Assembly: GCA_017464765.1 (NCBI GenBank)
Contig: JAFTYK010000034.1
Coordinates: 1 to 32,122, forward strand
From: Ruminococcus sp.
Lineage (GTDB): Bacteria; Bacillota; Clostridia; Oscillospirales; Acutalibacteraceae
DNA: 32,122 nucleotides
Reading direction: 5' to 3'
The stretch's first letter is position 1. Each line of letters opens with the position of its first letter. Both the position numbers and the translations under genes were made by a program. Shown one piece after another: positions 16,074 to 23,075 of this stretch. The notes beneath the pieces are model-generated. The model saw only the letters and a list, made by a program, of their open reading frames with translations. It made no database searches and was not told the DNA's origin.

Positions 16074-17255
16074 ATGAAGAAAATATACTTTGATAACGCG
16101 GCGACTTCTTTTCCGAAAGCACCCGCGCTATCTGAAACTGTTTCAAATTTCATAGATAACACTTGTGTCAATATCAATCGTGGTGTATACTCTCTCTCAA
16201 GTGAGCTTAGTGATGTGGTTGTTGATACACGAATGAGGCTAGCTCAACTTTTTGACTGTGATGAGAATCCGCTTAAATTCTGCAAAAGAATTATATTCAC
16301 CTCAGGAGTAACTGCATCTCTCAATATGTTTTTGCGTGGACTGCTTTCTGAGAACGATCACGTTGTAGTGGGTGCTTTGGAGCATCACGCGGTTATGAGA
16401 ACTCTCTACGCTTTGCAAAAAGAAAAAGGCATCACTTTCGATATTGCAAAGTGTGATGAAAACGGTGTTGTTAGTTCTGATAGCGTGATTGCGTGTTTAA
16501 AATCAAACACCAAAGCGGTTGTGATTAACCACGCGTCCAACGTTTTCGGTGCAGTTAGTGACATCACTTCAATTGGTGAGTTGTGCAGAGAAAAGGGGAT
16601 ATACTTTGCTGTCGATACTGCCCAGACTGCAGGAGTTATCGATATATCAATGAGGAAATCTAACATCGACTTTCTTGCTTTTTCGGGACACAAGGGACTT
16701 CTCTCTTTACAGGGAATTGGCGGTTTTGCTATTTCTAAGAAGCTGTCGCATGAACTCAAACCTACCATTACAGGTGGCACGGGAAGTGCGTCGCATTTTT
16801 ATACCCAACCAGACACTCTTCCTGATAAATTTGAGAGCGGAACGCTGAATTTGTGCGGAATTATTGCCCTTAATCATTCACTTAGGTACATAAGTGAAAT
16901 CGGTATTGAGAATATTAGAATTAGAGAGCTTGCACTTCGAAAGTATTTCGTTGACTCTTTGAAAGACGAAAAAGATATAAAGATTTACTGTGCCGATGAA
17001 AGTGTTGATACAACCGCGGTTGTGTCTTTAACATTCAAAACGTGTGATAACGCTTATGTTGCGTCAACACTTGAGCGTGACTTTGATGTGATGACTCGCT
17101 GTGGGCTTCATTGTTCGCCACTTGCTCATTCTTCAATGGGTACGTATCCTAGTGGTACAGTGCGTTTTTCTTTCTCATATTTCAATACCGAAAGTGAAAT
17201 AGATTTTTGCGTAAACGCAATAAAGAAAATTCTAAAGGAGAATTATAATGCCTAA
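16074..17255 (+). CDS. Class V aminotransferase, cysteine desulfurase/selenocysteine lyase-like
   Basis: A 393-aa PLP enzyme of the cysteine desulfurase family (EF2568-like clade found beside orphan SelD). The PLP lysine is Lys207 in AFSGHKGL; the active-site Cys347 lies in RCGLHCSPLAHSSMGT, the SufS/CsdB-type short loop. His104/105 (EHHAVM) and Asp181 (AVDTAQT) are also in place. It could release selenium from selenocysteine or sulfur from cysteine and feed SelD. It is 49 nt after selD, with a small weak hairpin (16029-16044) between. It overlaps mnmA by 8 nt, which would suit a dedicated sulfur donor for tRNA thiolation as well. Substrate is not decided by sequence. Confidence 0.9.
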   Translation: MKKIYFDNAATSFPKAPALSETVSNFIDNTCVNINRGVYSLSSELSDVVVDTRMRLAQLFDCDENPLKFCKRIIFTSGVTASLNMFLRGLLSENDHVVVGALEHHAVMRTLYALQKEKGITFDIAKCDENGVVSSDSVIACLKSNTKAVVINHASNVFGAVSDITSIGELCREKGIYFAVDTAQTAGVIDISMRKSNIDFLAFSGHKGLLSLQGIGGFAISKKLSHELKPTITGGTGSASHFYTQPDTLPDKFESGTLNLCGIIALNHSLRYISEIGIENIRIRELALRKYFVDSLKDEKDIKIYCADESVDTTAVVSLTFKTCDNAYVASTLERDFDVMTRCGLHCSPLAHSSMGTYPSGTVRFSFSYFNTESEIDFCVNAIKKILKENYNA

Positions 17256-18312
17256 AGCTATTATAGCGATGAGCGGTGGTGTTGATAGTTCAGTTGCAGC
17301 TTTTTTAATGAAAGAGCAGGGCTATGACATCATCGGTATCACGCTTAAACTTCACGGCGAAAAGAATATAATTGAAGAACAGTCCTGCTGTACAACACAG
17401 GATATATTAGACGCTAAAGCTGTGTGTGACAGGCTTTCTATAGAACATAGAGTGGTTGATTTGGAAAGCAACTTCAAAGAGAATGTCATCGACCGTTTTA
17501 TCGACTCCTATGTCTGTGGCGGTACACCTAACCCTTGTGTCGATTGTAATCGCTATATCAAGTTTTCGAAACTTCTCGATATAGCTAAGGAAGAGGGCTA
17601 TGACTACGTTGTAACAGGTCACTACGCAAGAGTTGGGTATGACGAAAACAGCGGACGATATTTACTTAAGAAAGGACTCGACGAGAGTAAAGACCAGAGC
17701 TACGTGCTGTATTCTTTGTCACAGGACGCTTTAGCTCACCTGAAGCTTCCTTTGGGCGAGCTTACTAAAGACAGAGTGCGTGAAATCGCTGAAGAAAACT
17801 GCTTTATTAATGCTAACAAAAAGGACAGTCAGGATATCTGCTTTGTGCCTGACGGCAAGTACGCTGATTTCATAACACAATACACAGGAAAGAGTTTTCC
17901 AGATGATGATTTTGTTGATTTAAAAGGTCAGGTGCTAGGCACTCATAAAGGCATTATCCGTTACACTATCGGTCAGCGAAAGGGACTAAATCTCTCGCTA
18001 CCTCAGTCGATGTATGTCTGCAAAAAAGATATTGATACAAATACCGTGACTTTGTGTTTAGATCACGAGCTGTTTTCTGATACACTTATAGCTGAAGATG
18101 TTAATTTTATTTCTATAAAAGAACTAACAGAACCAATCAGGGTTAAAGCAAAAATACGCTACAAACATAATGAATCAAGTGCTACGCTCTATCCTTGTGA
18201 AAGCGGGAGAATCAAGCTTGTTTTCGATTCTCCTCAGCGAGCCATAACAAAAGGCCAGGCAGTTGTAATGTATGATGGCAACAGCGTGGTAGGTGGCGCA
18301 ACAATAGTATAA
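17248..18312 (+). CDS. mnmA: tRNA-specific 2-thiouridylase MnmA
   Basis: MnmA puts the sulfur on U34 of tRNA-Lys, -Glu and -Gln, using ATP and a persulfide from a cysteine desulfurase. The 354-aa protein begins with the ATP pyrophosphatase P-loop AMSGGVDSSVAAF (7-19). The two catalytic cysteines are Cys97 (GGTPNPCVDCNRYIKF) and Cys198 (KKDSQDICFVPDG). YTIGQRKGL marks the central domain, and a C-terminal beta-barrel follows. AAAGGAG precedes an ATG that overlaps the desulfurase stop by 8 nt, so the two are translationally coupled. It is last in the long operon, closed by a strong terminator. Confidence 0.97.
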   Translation: MPKAIIAMSGGVDSSVAAFLMKEQGYDIIGITLKLHGEKNIIEEQSCCTTQDILDAKAVCDRLSIEHRVVDLESNFKENVIDRFIDSYVCGGTPNPCVDCNRYIKFSKLLDIAKEEGYDYVVTGHYARVGYDENSGRYLLKKGLDESKDQSYVLYSLSQDALAHLKLPLGELTKDRVREIAEENCFINANKKDSQDICFVPDGKYADFITQYTGKSFPDDDFVDLKGQVLGTHKGIIRYTIGQRKGLNLSLPQSMYVCKKDIDTNTVTLCLDHELFSDTLIAEDVNFISIKELTEPIRVKAKIRYKHNESSATLYPCESGRIKLVFDSPQRAITKGQAVVMYDGNSVVGGATIV

Positions 18313-18322
18313 AAAGTATAAA

Positions 18323-18354
18323 AAAAGCAGAAGCGTTTCGCTTCTGCTTTTAAA
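18323..18354. terminator. Bidirectional terminator between mnmA and the P60 gene
   Basis: AAAAGCAGAAGCG (18323-18335) and CGCTTCTGCTTTT (18339-18351) make a perfect 13-bp stem with a 3-nt loop, with A and T runs on both sides. It lies between convergent genes. Confidence 0.92.
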
Positions 18355-18367
18355 ATTTTGTATTAAA

Positions 18368-19843
18368 TTAGAAATATTTGCTTGTAGCTTTCTTACCCTG
18401 CTTTTTCTTTTCTTTAGTATTGATAACAACGAATGTGATACCCATTACGACAATCATAACTAAAAGCCAGAAGATAAACTGGAAGTTGTTGCCGTTAACA
18501 TCAGCTTCAAAGCTCATTGTGTCAGCAACACCTGCAAGGGCTTTTTCTGAAAGCTTGTTTGTTTCGAGAGCTACTTCAGTAGCTGGAGTGCCTTCTGTAG
18601 GATTGATAGCAGCATTGTTTGCATCGATAGCTGACTGTGGAAGTTCTGAATCCACAACTTCTAATGTTGATTCCTGAGTTTCAGCATTTGCAACAGCTGA
18701 GTCGGAATAGAGAAGATTTAATGTGTATTCATCAGCTTCACCAGTCTGAGTGATGCCGTTGGCTGTTTGAAAAGCTAAGATAGCTTCTTCAGTCATATCG
18801 CCAAAAGAACCGTCAGCCATACCGCTGTAGTAGTTAAGCTCTGCTAATCGCATCTGTATTTTAACGATTTCTTCGTGGTAATCACCATTTGAGAATGAGG
18901 TAGGAGTTGATTCTTCCTCGTTTGTATCATCAGCGTCTGTACCAGTTGAAGCGATTTCTTCATCATCTTTATTGTTTTCAACAACAAGTGCTTCATATTT
19001 AGGAGCGTCTTCAGCGTAAAGATAGTCAACATCGCTACCGGCTAAACCGTCAACGTAAAGACCTGCAGTTTGCTGGAAAAGTTTGAAAGCTTCTTCTGTA
19101 CCATCGCCGAAGTTACCATCAACAATACCTGTGTAGTAACCTAATTCCTGAAGTCTTGTCTGAAGCTTGATAACAGCATCACCGGAAGAACCATTTTTGA
19201 GAGTTGAGCTGTTTGTTGTAGTTGTGCTTGATGAAGATGAACTTGAATTTGAAGAAGACGAAGGACCATTTGATGTACATTTACCGCTTGAAGCGAATGT
19301 GTATGAAACGCCATCGATAGTTCTTGTAGTGTCAGCAAGATACTGACCGTTTTCATAGTAGAAGTCAGAACCGTTTACAGTAACCCAACCTGTAGTAGGG
19401 TAGGAAACACCCGGTACTTTGAAGTACTTTGTCCAACCGTGAGAGTAAACTGATTCGTAACAAACACCCCACTGTGAACCTCTGGCGTCAACTGCCATTC
19501 CTGAACCTACGTAAACACCAACGTGACCAGGTTGCCAAAGGCCTAAGCCGTGGATTCTTGGTACACCGTTAGAAACATATCCGATGTAATCGGAGTTGTA
19601 CATCTGTGCGTCGCCAGTTCTGATACCACCTGCATAAGAGTAGATAAGACCCGAACAGTCAACAGTACCAGGTGTGCAACCACCGTAAACATAGCTCCAA
19701 CCTGAGTTGTATGCGTTTAAGCACCACTCGGAAAGTCCTGCGCCTGTACCACTAGCTGAAGAAGATACAGTACTCATTACACAAATTGTAGCAAGAATCG
19801 CTATTATAATTGTAATAGATAAAATTCTTTTTAAAATCTTCAT
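18368..19843 (-). CDS. Surface NlpC/P60 peptidoglycan hydrolase with two PG-binding domains
   Basis: A 491-aa exported protein. A signal peptide or anchor spans about 1-30. The NlpC/P60 domain (35-150) has the catalytic Cys63 in VDCSGLIYS and His107 in QPGHVGVYVG. A short cell-wall-binding-like repeat follows (152-192, GWVTVNGSDFYYENGQYLAD), then a Ser/Thr linker (193-213). Two peptidoglycan-binding type 1 domains have LQTRLQELGYYTGIVDGNFG and IQMRLAELNYYSGMADGSFG. The end has a membrane helix with a Lys-rich tail (INTKEKKKQGKK). It should cleave peptide stems of the cell wall while held in the membrane. The ATG at 19843 has GGAGG at 9 nt; the upstream GTG overlaps that ribosome site. Confidence 0.92.
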   Translation of the reverse strand: MKILKRILSITIIIAILATICVMSTVSSSASGTGAGLSEWCLNAYNSGWSYVYGGCTPGTVDCSGLIYSYAGGIRTGDAQMYNSDYIGYVSNGVPRIHGLGLWQPGHVGVYVGSGMAVDARGSQWGVCYESVYSHGWTKYFKVPGVSYPTTGWVTVNGSDFYYENGQYLADTTRTIDGVSYTFASSGKCTSNGPSSSSNSSSSSSSTTTTNSSTLKNGSSGDAVIKLQTRLQELGYYTGIVDGNFGDGTEEAFKLFQQTAGLYVDGLAGSDVDYLYAEDAPKYEALVVENNKDDEEIASTGTDADDTNEEESTPTSFSNGDYHEEIVKIQMRLAELNYYSGMADGSFGDMTEEAILAFQTANGITQTGEADEYTLNLLYSDSAVANAETQESTLEVVDSELPQSAIDANNAAINPTEGTPATEVALETNKLSEKALAGVADTMSFEADVNGNNFQFIFWLLVMIVVMGITFVVINTKEKKKQGKKATSKYF

Positions 19844-19934
19844 TGGATTTAACCTCCGTTGTTGCACTCGAATTAGTGTGTAAAAGTTGTTTTTTGGTTT
19901 CTGTTTTTAATAACTTGGTAACAAATTTGTCATT

Positions 19935-19963
19935 ATTATACCAAAGAATTATTCTTACTTCAA
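19935..19963 (-). promoter_or_regulatory. Sigma-A promoter of the P60 hydrolase gene
   Basis: On the minus strand, -35 TTGAAG (19958-19963), a 17-bp spacer and -10 TATAAT (19935-19940). A perfect 10-bp palindrome, ACAAATTTGT (19921-19930), covers the expected start site and could be an operator. The 5' leader of about 85 nt has no riboswitch I recognise. Confidence 0.65.
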
Positions 19964-20192
19964 CCTTTCGGAGGAAAAACTTGTGAAAATGCTATAAAAA
20001 TTTAACGTTTATTCATAATTATGTACAAAAAGTACAAAAACTGTTCATATTTTAACGGTTACAACTTGTAACTAATTGTTTTCAAAAAAGAAAAATACGC
20101 CAATCAAGATAATAAATAACCATCTCTTTAATGTTATATAAGAAAAATATGTCGAAAAAAAGTTACAAAATTTAACTTCGATATAAGAAAAT
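19964..20192. other. Gene-free AT-rich stretch with two small inverted repeats
   Basis: No open frame of note lies here. Two inverted repeats with 5-nt centres are seen: GTAC-AAAAA-GTAC (20023-20035) and GTTAC-AACTT-GTAAC (20058-20072), with centres about 36 bp apart. TTTAAC recurs three times (about 20001, 20051 and 20171). They lie upstream of the P60 promoter and could be regulator boxes, or chance in AT-rich DNA. Confidence 0.3.
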
Positions 20193-20216
20193 AAGCTCCT
20201 GCCTTTGCAGAAGCTT
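20193..20216 (-). terminator. Possible terminator of the frameshifted YczE-like gene
   Basis: AAGCTCCTGC (20193-20202) and GCAGAAGCTT (20207-20216) pair with one mismatch. On the minus strand this is followed by TATTTTCTTAT. Only a moderate hairpin. Confidence 0.45.
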
Positions 20217-20237
20217 GCTTTTTGTTTATTATAAAGT

Positions 20238-20920
20238 TTATTCAAAGAACTTTCTAAGCTTTAGTCTGTCTTTGAATTCGAAGTGTTTTTCAAATATCTT
20301 TGAAAAAGCGCCGATTGTGAATCCGTTTAGTAGCGCACAGACAATGGTGCCTATCTTTACCCCCTCAAAATTGAACCATCCAAAGAATGCAAAGCTCATA
20401 ATTACAGCGATAACGCAGCTTGTACAATCGTAAATAGTTTTGACTTTGTTTATATTGGCATTAAGCAGTGCAGAAATCTCTTTCACGAAAAGCTCGTATA
20501 CCTCGGGGGAAATATAAGTATGAAACAGAAGAGATACTCCTACTGCACAACCGATAAGACCACAAATATATAATAATATTCGGCATATAAGCAAATCGCT
20601 TGGGATATATGATACCCACATTATCATAAAGTCTAAGATGAATCCGTAGAGTACTGCAGTAACGAATGGAATAAATAATGTAGCTTAAATCTTCTTAGCA
20701 CTAGTATCATCACAACCAACAGTATGGCTTGCAAAGTGTATTCTGCCATACCGAACGAAAAGAAAGGAAGATATTGTGATACTTTTAAATGTAATATGTA
20801 TGCAGGTGCTACAATCATCGATACTCCAAAATCTGCTTTTTCCATAAGTGCTGCACTCAGTGCAAGAAAAATCAGACCTATTATGTACGCAAGTTCTGAG
20901 TAAAAAACTCTTTTTTTCAT
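20238..20920 (-). pseudogene. YczE/YitT-like membrane protein broken by a frameshift
   Basis: Two adjacent minus-strand frames (20633-20920, 95 aa, and 20238-20627, 129 aa) join into one protein of about 227 aa when the frame is shifted once near 20668-20671. The first reads RRFKLHYLF and then leaves frame. In the second frame the sequence before its first ATG goes on as PFVTAVLYGFILDFMIMW, which is the conserved loop and helix of YczE/DUF6198-type integral membrane proteins (about 215 aa, 5-6 helices). A single lost base explains it. The start ATG at 20920 has AAGGGG ahead. It is either a recent pseudogene or a sequencing error. The function of intact homologues is poorly known (possibly transport or membrane assembly). 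Confidence 0.78.
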
Positions 20921-20941
20921 ATTCTACCCCTTATAAATATA

Positions 20942-20984
20942 TAACAGCCCCTGACGTTTGATATAGAAACGTCAAAAGCTGTTA
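20942..20984 (-). terminator. Terminator-like hairpin after the PHP phosphatase gene
   Basis: TAACAGC (20942-20948) pairs with GCTGTTA (20978-20984) and TGACGTTT (20952-20959) with AAACGTCA (20967-20974), giving a two-part stem with a 3-nt internal loop. The right arm includes the stop codon. The U tract is weak (ATATATTTAT). Confidence 0.6.
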
Positions 20985-21683
20985 GAATTCTAAATAATCT
21001 TTCTGTTTTTTTAGGAAATCGTCAATACTTTCCTGACCAAATTTATCTTTGATTATATTAGTTGCCTCGCCGATTCTAGGAGGTCTGTGTTTAGTGCTGT
21101 GACAGTCGGAACCGATAAAAGTCAGATAATCTTCCTTGAACATTCTTAACGCCTTGCGTTTTGTGGAACGTGTCAGAAAGAAACTTGCGTTTACTTGTAG
21201 CAAAGCACCCATATCGAGAAGTCTTTCGATATCACCCTTTTTGAGGTATTTGAAGTATCTTTCGATATGCGCTAAAACAACATTTAGGCTCGATGTGTTT
21301 ATAAGCTCATCGATTTCGCGAAAAGCGTATTCACCCCAAGGTGCCATCGGCATTTCAAGTAGTAAGAGATTAGTGCCTTCTAAAGCAAGTGTTGGAAGTT
21401 CTTCCATTTTAGAAATTCCGTGATAGTAGTAGACCTCAGCGCCTAAGAGGAGTTTAGGAAGAGATAAATCTCGTTCTTTTATTTCATTGTTTAAAAGCTC
21501 AAAGGCTTTCTTTCGGTTTTCTAAAAAATCTTTTGGAGATTCGTCCATAGCTATGTAATGCGATGTGAGAGCTACAGCATTTACACCCTGCTCCTTCAGC
21601 ATTGAAAGCATAGCGATGCTTTCTTCAACATCTTTGGCACCGTCGTCAATTTCAGGCAAGATGTGCGAATGAAAATCAAGCAT
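20982..21683 (-). CDS. CpsB/CapC-type PHP tyrosine-protein phosphatase
   Basis: A 233-aa metal-dependent phosphatase of the PHP fold. It starts MLDFHSHILPEIDDGAKDVE, the CpsB/YwqE signature with metal ligands His5 and His7. Later ligands are in ALTSHY, LGAEVYYY, VLAHIERY and FIGSDCHS. These enzymes remove phosphate from bacterial tyrosine kinases that control capsule and exopolysaccharide synthesis. No kinase or polysaccharide gene is next to it here, so its partner must be elsewhere. AAGGAG lies before the ATG. Length is close to the family norm (about 240-255 aa). Confidence 0.92.
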   Translation of the reverse strand: MLDFHSHILPEIDDGAKDVEESIAMLSMLKEQGVNAVALTSHYIAMDESPKDFLENRKKAFELLNNEIKERDLSLPKLLLGAEVYYYHGISKMEELPTLALEGTNLLLLEMPMAPWGEYAFREIDELINTSSLNVVLAHIERYFKYLKKGDIERLLDMGALLQVNASFFLTRSTKRKALRMFKEDYLTFIGSDCHSTKHRPPRIGEATNIIKDKFGQESIDDFLKKQKDYLEF

Positions 21684-21741
21684 AAGAATCTCCTTTCTTT
21701 AAGTGTTAAGTATCATATAAATATACAAATTCATTATATGT

Positions 21742-21769
21742 ATAATAACATAATTTTTGATTATTTCAA
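21742..21769 (-). promoter_or_regulatory. Probable promoter of the PHP phosphatase gene
   Basis: Minus strand -35 TTGAAA (21764-21769), a 16-bp spacer and -10 TATTAT (21742-21747). A second TATAAT lies a few bases downstream, so the exact -10 is uncertain. Confidence 0.45.
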
Positions 21770-21775
21770 GTATTG

Positions 21776-22618
21776 TTATGATGATTTCAGCTCTACAAGA
21801 ATGATTTCAGGACGATTATTAATACGGAAAGGGAAGAGGCTGTTGCCTATACCTCTGCTTAAAATCATATTTGTATCATTCTTAGTATATAGTCCTGAAT
21901 CAAATTGAGGGAAAGCTCCCTGATGCGGTGCGTAAAGTCCTCCGATAAACGGTAATCTGAATTGACCTCCGTGAGCGTGGCCACTAAAAACAAGGTCGAA
22001 ATCGTATTCTGCGTATAAATCGAACATCTCAGGTCTGTGCGATAACAAAATAGTGAAGTTTTCGTTGTTACCCTTAACATGTTCTATCGAAGCTTCTGTT
22101 AGTTGAGGTCGAACAATGTCAGCATAGAATACAGGATCATTGATTCCTGCTATATTAATTGTCTCTGAGCCTTTTTCTATTTCCATTTTTTTATTCTCAA
22201 GGATATAAACACCTAGTTCGCTAAGCTTAGTTTTTAAATCTTCATACTCAGTCATCACCCGTGCTTCATGGTTGCCGTTTACGTAGTAACAAGGAGCGAT
22301 TTTTACAGCTTCTTCAACAAAACCTATGGCAGTATCAACGTCAGGGGTTCTTGAGTCTATAAGGTCACCAGTGATAACGATGATGTCAGGATTTGTTGAT
22401 TTAAGTTTAGAAACAAGCTTTTTATTATCTTCGCCAATTTCGGCATTATGTAAGTCTGAAATCTGGGCGATTCTGAATGAATCAAAGTTATCGCTTATTT
22501 TTTTACTCGAAATTTGATAAGTATTAATTTCAATAGCTTTATTACCCCAAGCTATAATAATTATTAATAGTATTAGGAGTACACAAGTGCTTATAAGTGA
22601 TTTCTTTCTTTTGGACAC
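21776..22618 (-). CDS. Membrane-anchored metallophosphoesterase (YkuE/YaeI-like)
   Basis: A 280-aa calcineurin-like phosphoesterase with one N-terminal membrane helix (about 8-24) and the catalytic domain outside. All five metal motifs are in order: DLH (Asp55, His57), GD (Asp85), GNHE (Asn116, His117), SH (His194) and GHAHGGQ (His214, His216). Relatives include B. subtilis YkuE and E. coli YaeI/LpxH-like enzymes, some of which act on lipid or cell-envelope phosphodiesters; the substrate here is unknown. The start is GTG at 22618 with AAGGTGG ahead. It has its own promoter at 22642-22670. Confidence 0.92.
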   Translation of the reverse strand: MSKRKKSLISTCVLLILLIIIIAWGNKAIEINTYQISSKKISDNFDSFRIAQISDLHNAEIGEDNKKLVSKLKSTNPDIIVITGDLIDSRTPDVDTAIGFVEEAVKIAPCYYVNGNHEARVMTEYEDLKTKLSELGVYILENKKMEIEKGSETINIAGINDPVFYADIVRPQLTEASIEHVKGNNENFTILLSHRPEMFDLYAEYDFDLVFSGHAHGGQFRLPFIGGLYAPHQGAFPQFDSGLYTKNDTNMILSRGIGNSLFPFRINNRPEIILVELKSS

Positions 22619-22641
22619 AGTCTCACCACCTTGATTAGTAA

Positions 22642-22670
22642 ATTATACTATTAACATAAAAAAATCTCAA
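22642..22670 (-). promoter_or_regulatory. Sigma-A promoter of the metallophosphoesterase gene
   Basis: Minus strand -35 TTGAGA (22665-22670), a 17-bp spacer and -10 TATAAT (22642-22647). Confidence 0.68.
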
Positions 22671-22689
22671 GTATTACAGTTGCTCACAG

Positions 22690-22722
22690 CACAAAAAAGC
22701 CCTGCCGAAAACTGGCAGGGCT
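22690..22722 (-). terminator. Terminator of the OPT transporter-PqqD operon
   Basis: AGCCCTGCC (22698-22706) and GGCAGGGCT (22714-22722) make a 9-bp GC-rich stem. On the minus strand it is followed by TTTTTT, a classic intrinsic terminator. Confidence 0.93.
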
Positions 22723-22727
22723 AATTG

Positions 22728-23075
22728 CTATTTTAAATTCACAAATCCATACGATTCAAGAGTCTTAAAATATGTTGCGAGTCGCTCATAAAGCGGATGA
22801 GCTTTTTCACCGAAATGTTTCTCAACATCTTCACCTATTTCGAGTATGCTTTTCTTGCCGTCAATAAGAGGCCAGATAAAGCTTCCGAATTCCTCGAGAT
22901 GAATGTAGCTGATTTTAGGCTTTCTCAAAATCTTCTGAGCGATTTTGTTAACGATGCCGGTATTTTCCATTTCTAAAGTAACATTACCTTCATCATCAGT
23001 TGAAAACCCTAAACCCTCTTTATGAGAAGGGATTTTTTCGAGAAAATTCTCCTCAATTACATTTTTCTTTCTCAT
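22728..23075 (-). CDS. PqqD-like (RiPP recognition element) domain protein
   Basis: A 115-aa small cytosolic protein. The C-terminal part (about 30-115) has the PqqD fold pattern: VTLEMENTGIVNKIAQKI, then EEFGSFIWPLIDGKKSI, then LYERLATYFKTLESYGFVNL. PqqD-type domains bind leader peptides of ribosomal peptide products or act as small chaperones; no radical SAM enzyme, peptidase or precursor peptide gene is nearby. Its start overlaps the end of the OPT transporter gene by 4 nt, so it is made together with it. The link suggests a role in peptide handling or assembly of the transporter; this is inference. Confidence 0.75.
   Translation of the reverse strand: MRKKNVIEENFLEKIPSHKEGLGFSTDDEGNVTLEMENTGIVNKIAQKILRKPKISYIHLEEFGSFIWPLIDGKKSILEIGEDVEKHFGEKAHPLYERLATYFKTLESYGFVNLK

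Noticed and set aside
19844-19934. c-di-AMP (ydaO-type) riboswitch in the leader of the P60 gene, as seen in other cell-wall hydrolase genes
   Set aside because: The leader is short and AT-rich and lacks the conserved GC-rich aptamer strings.
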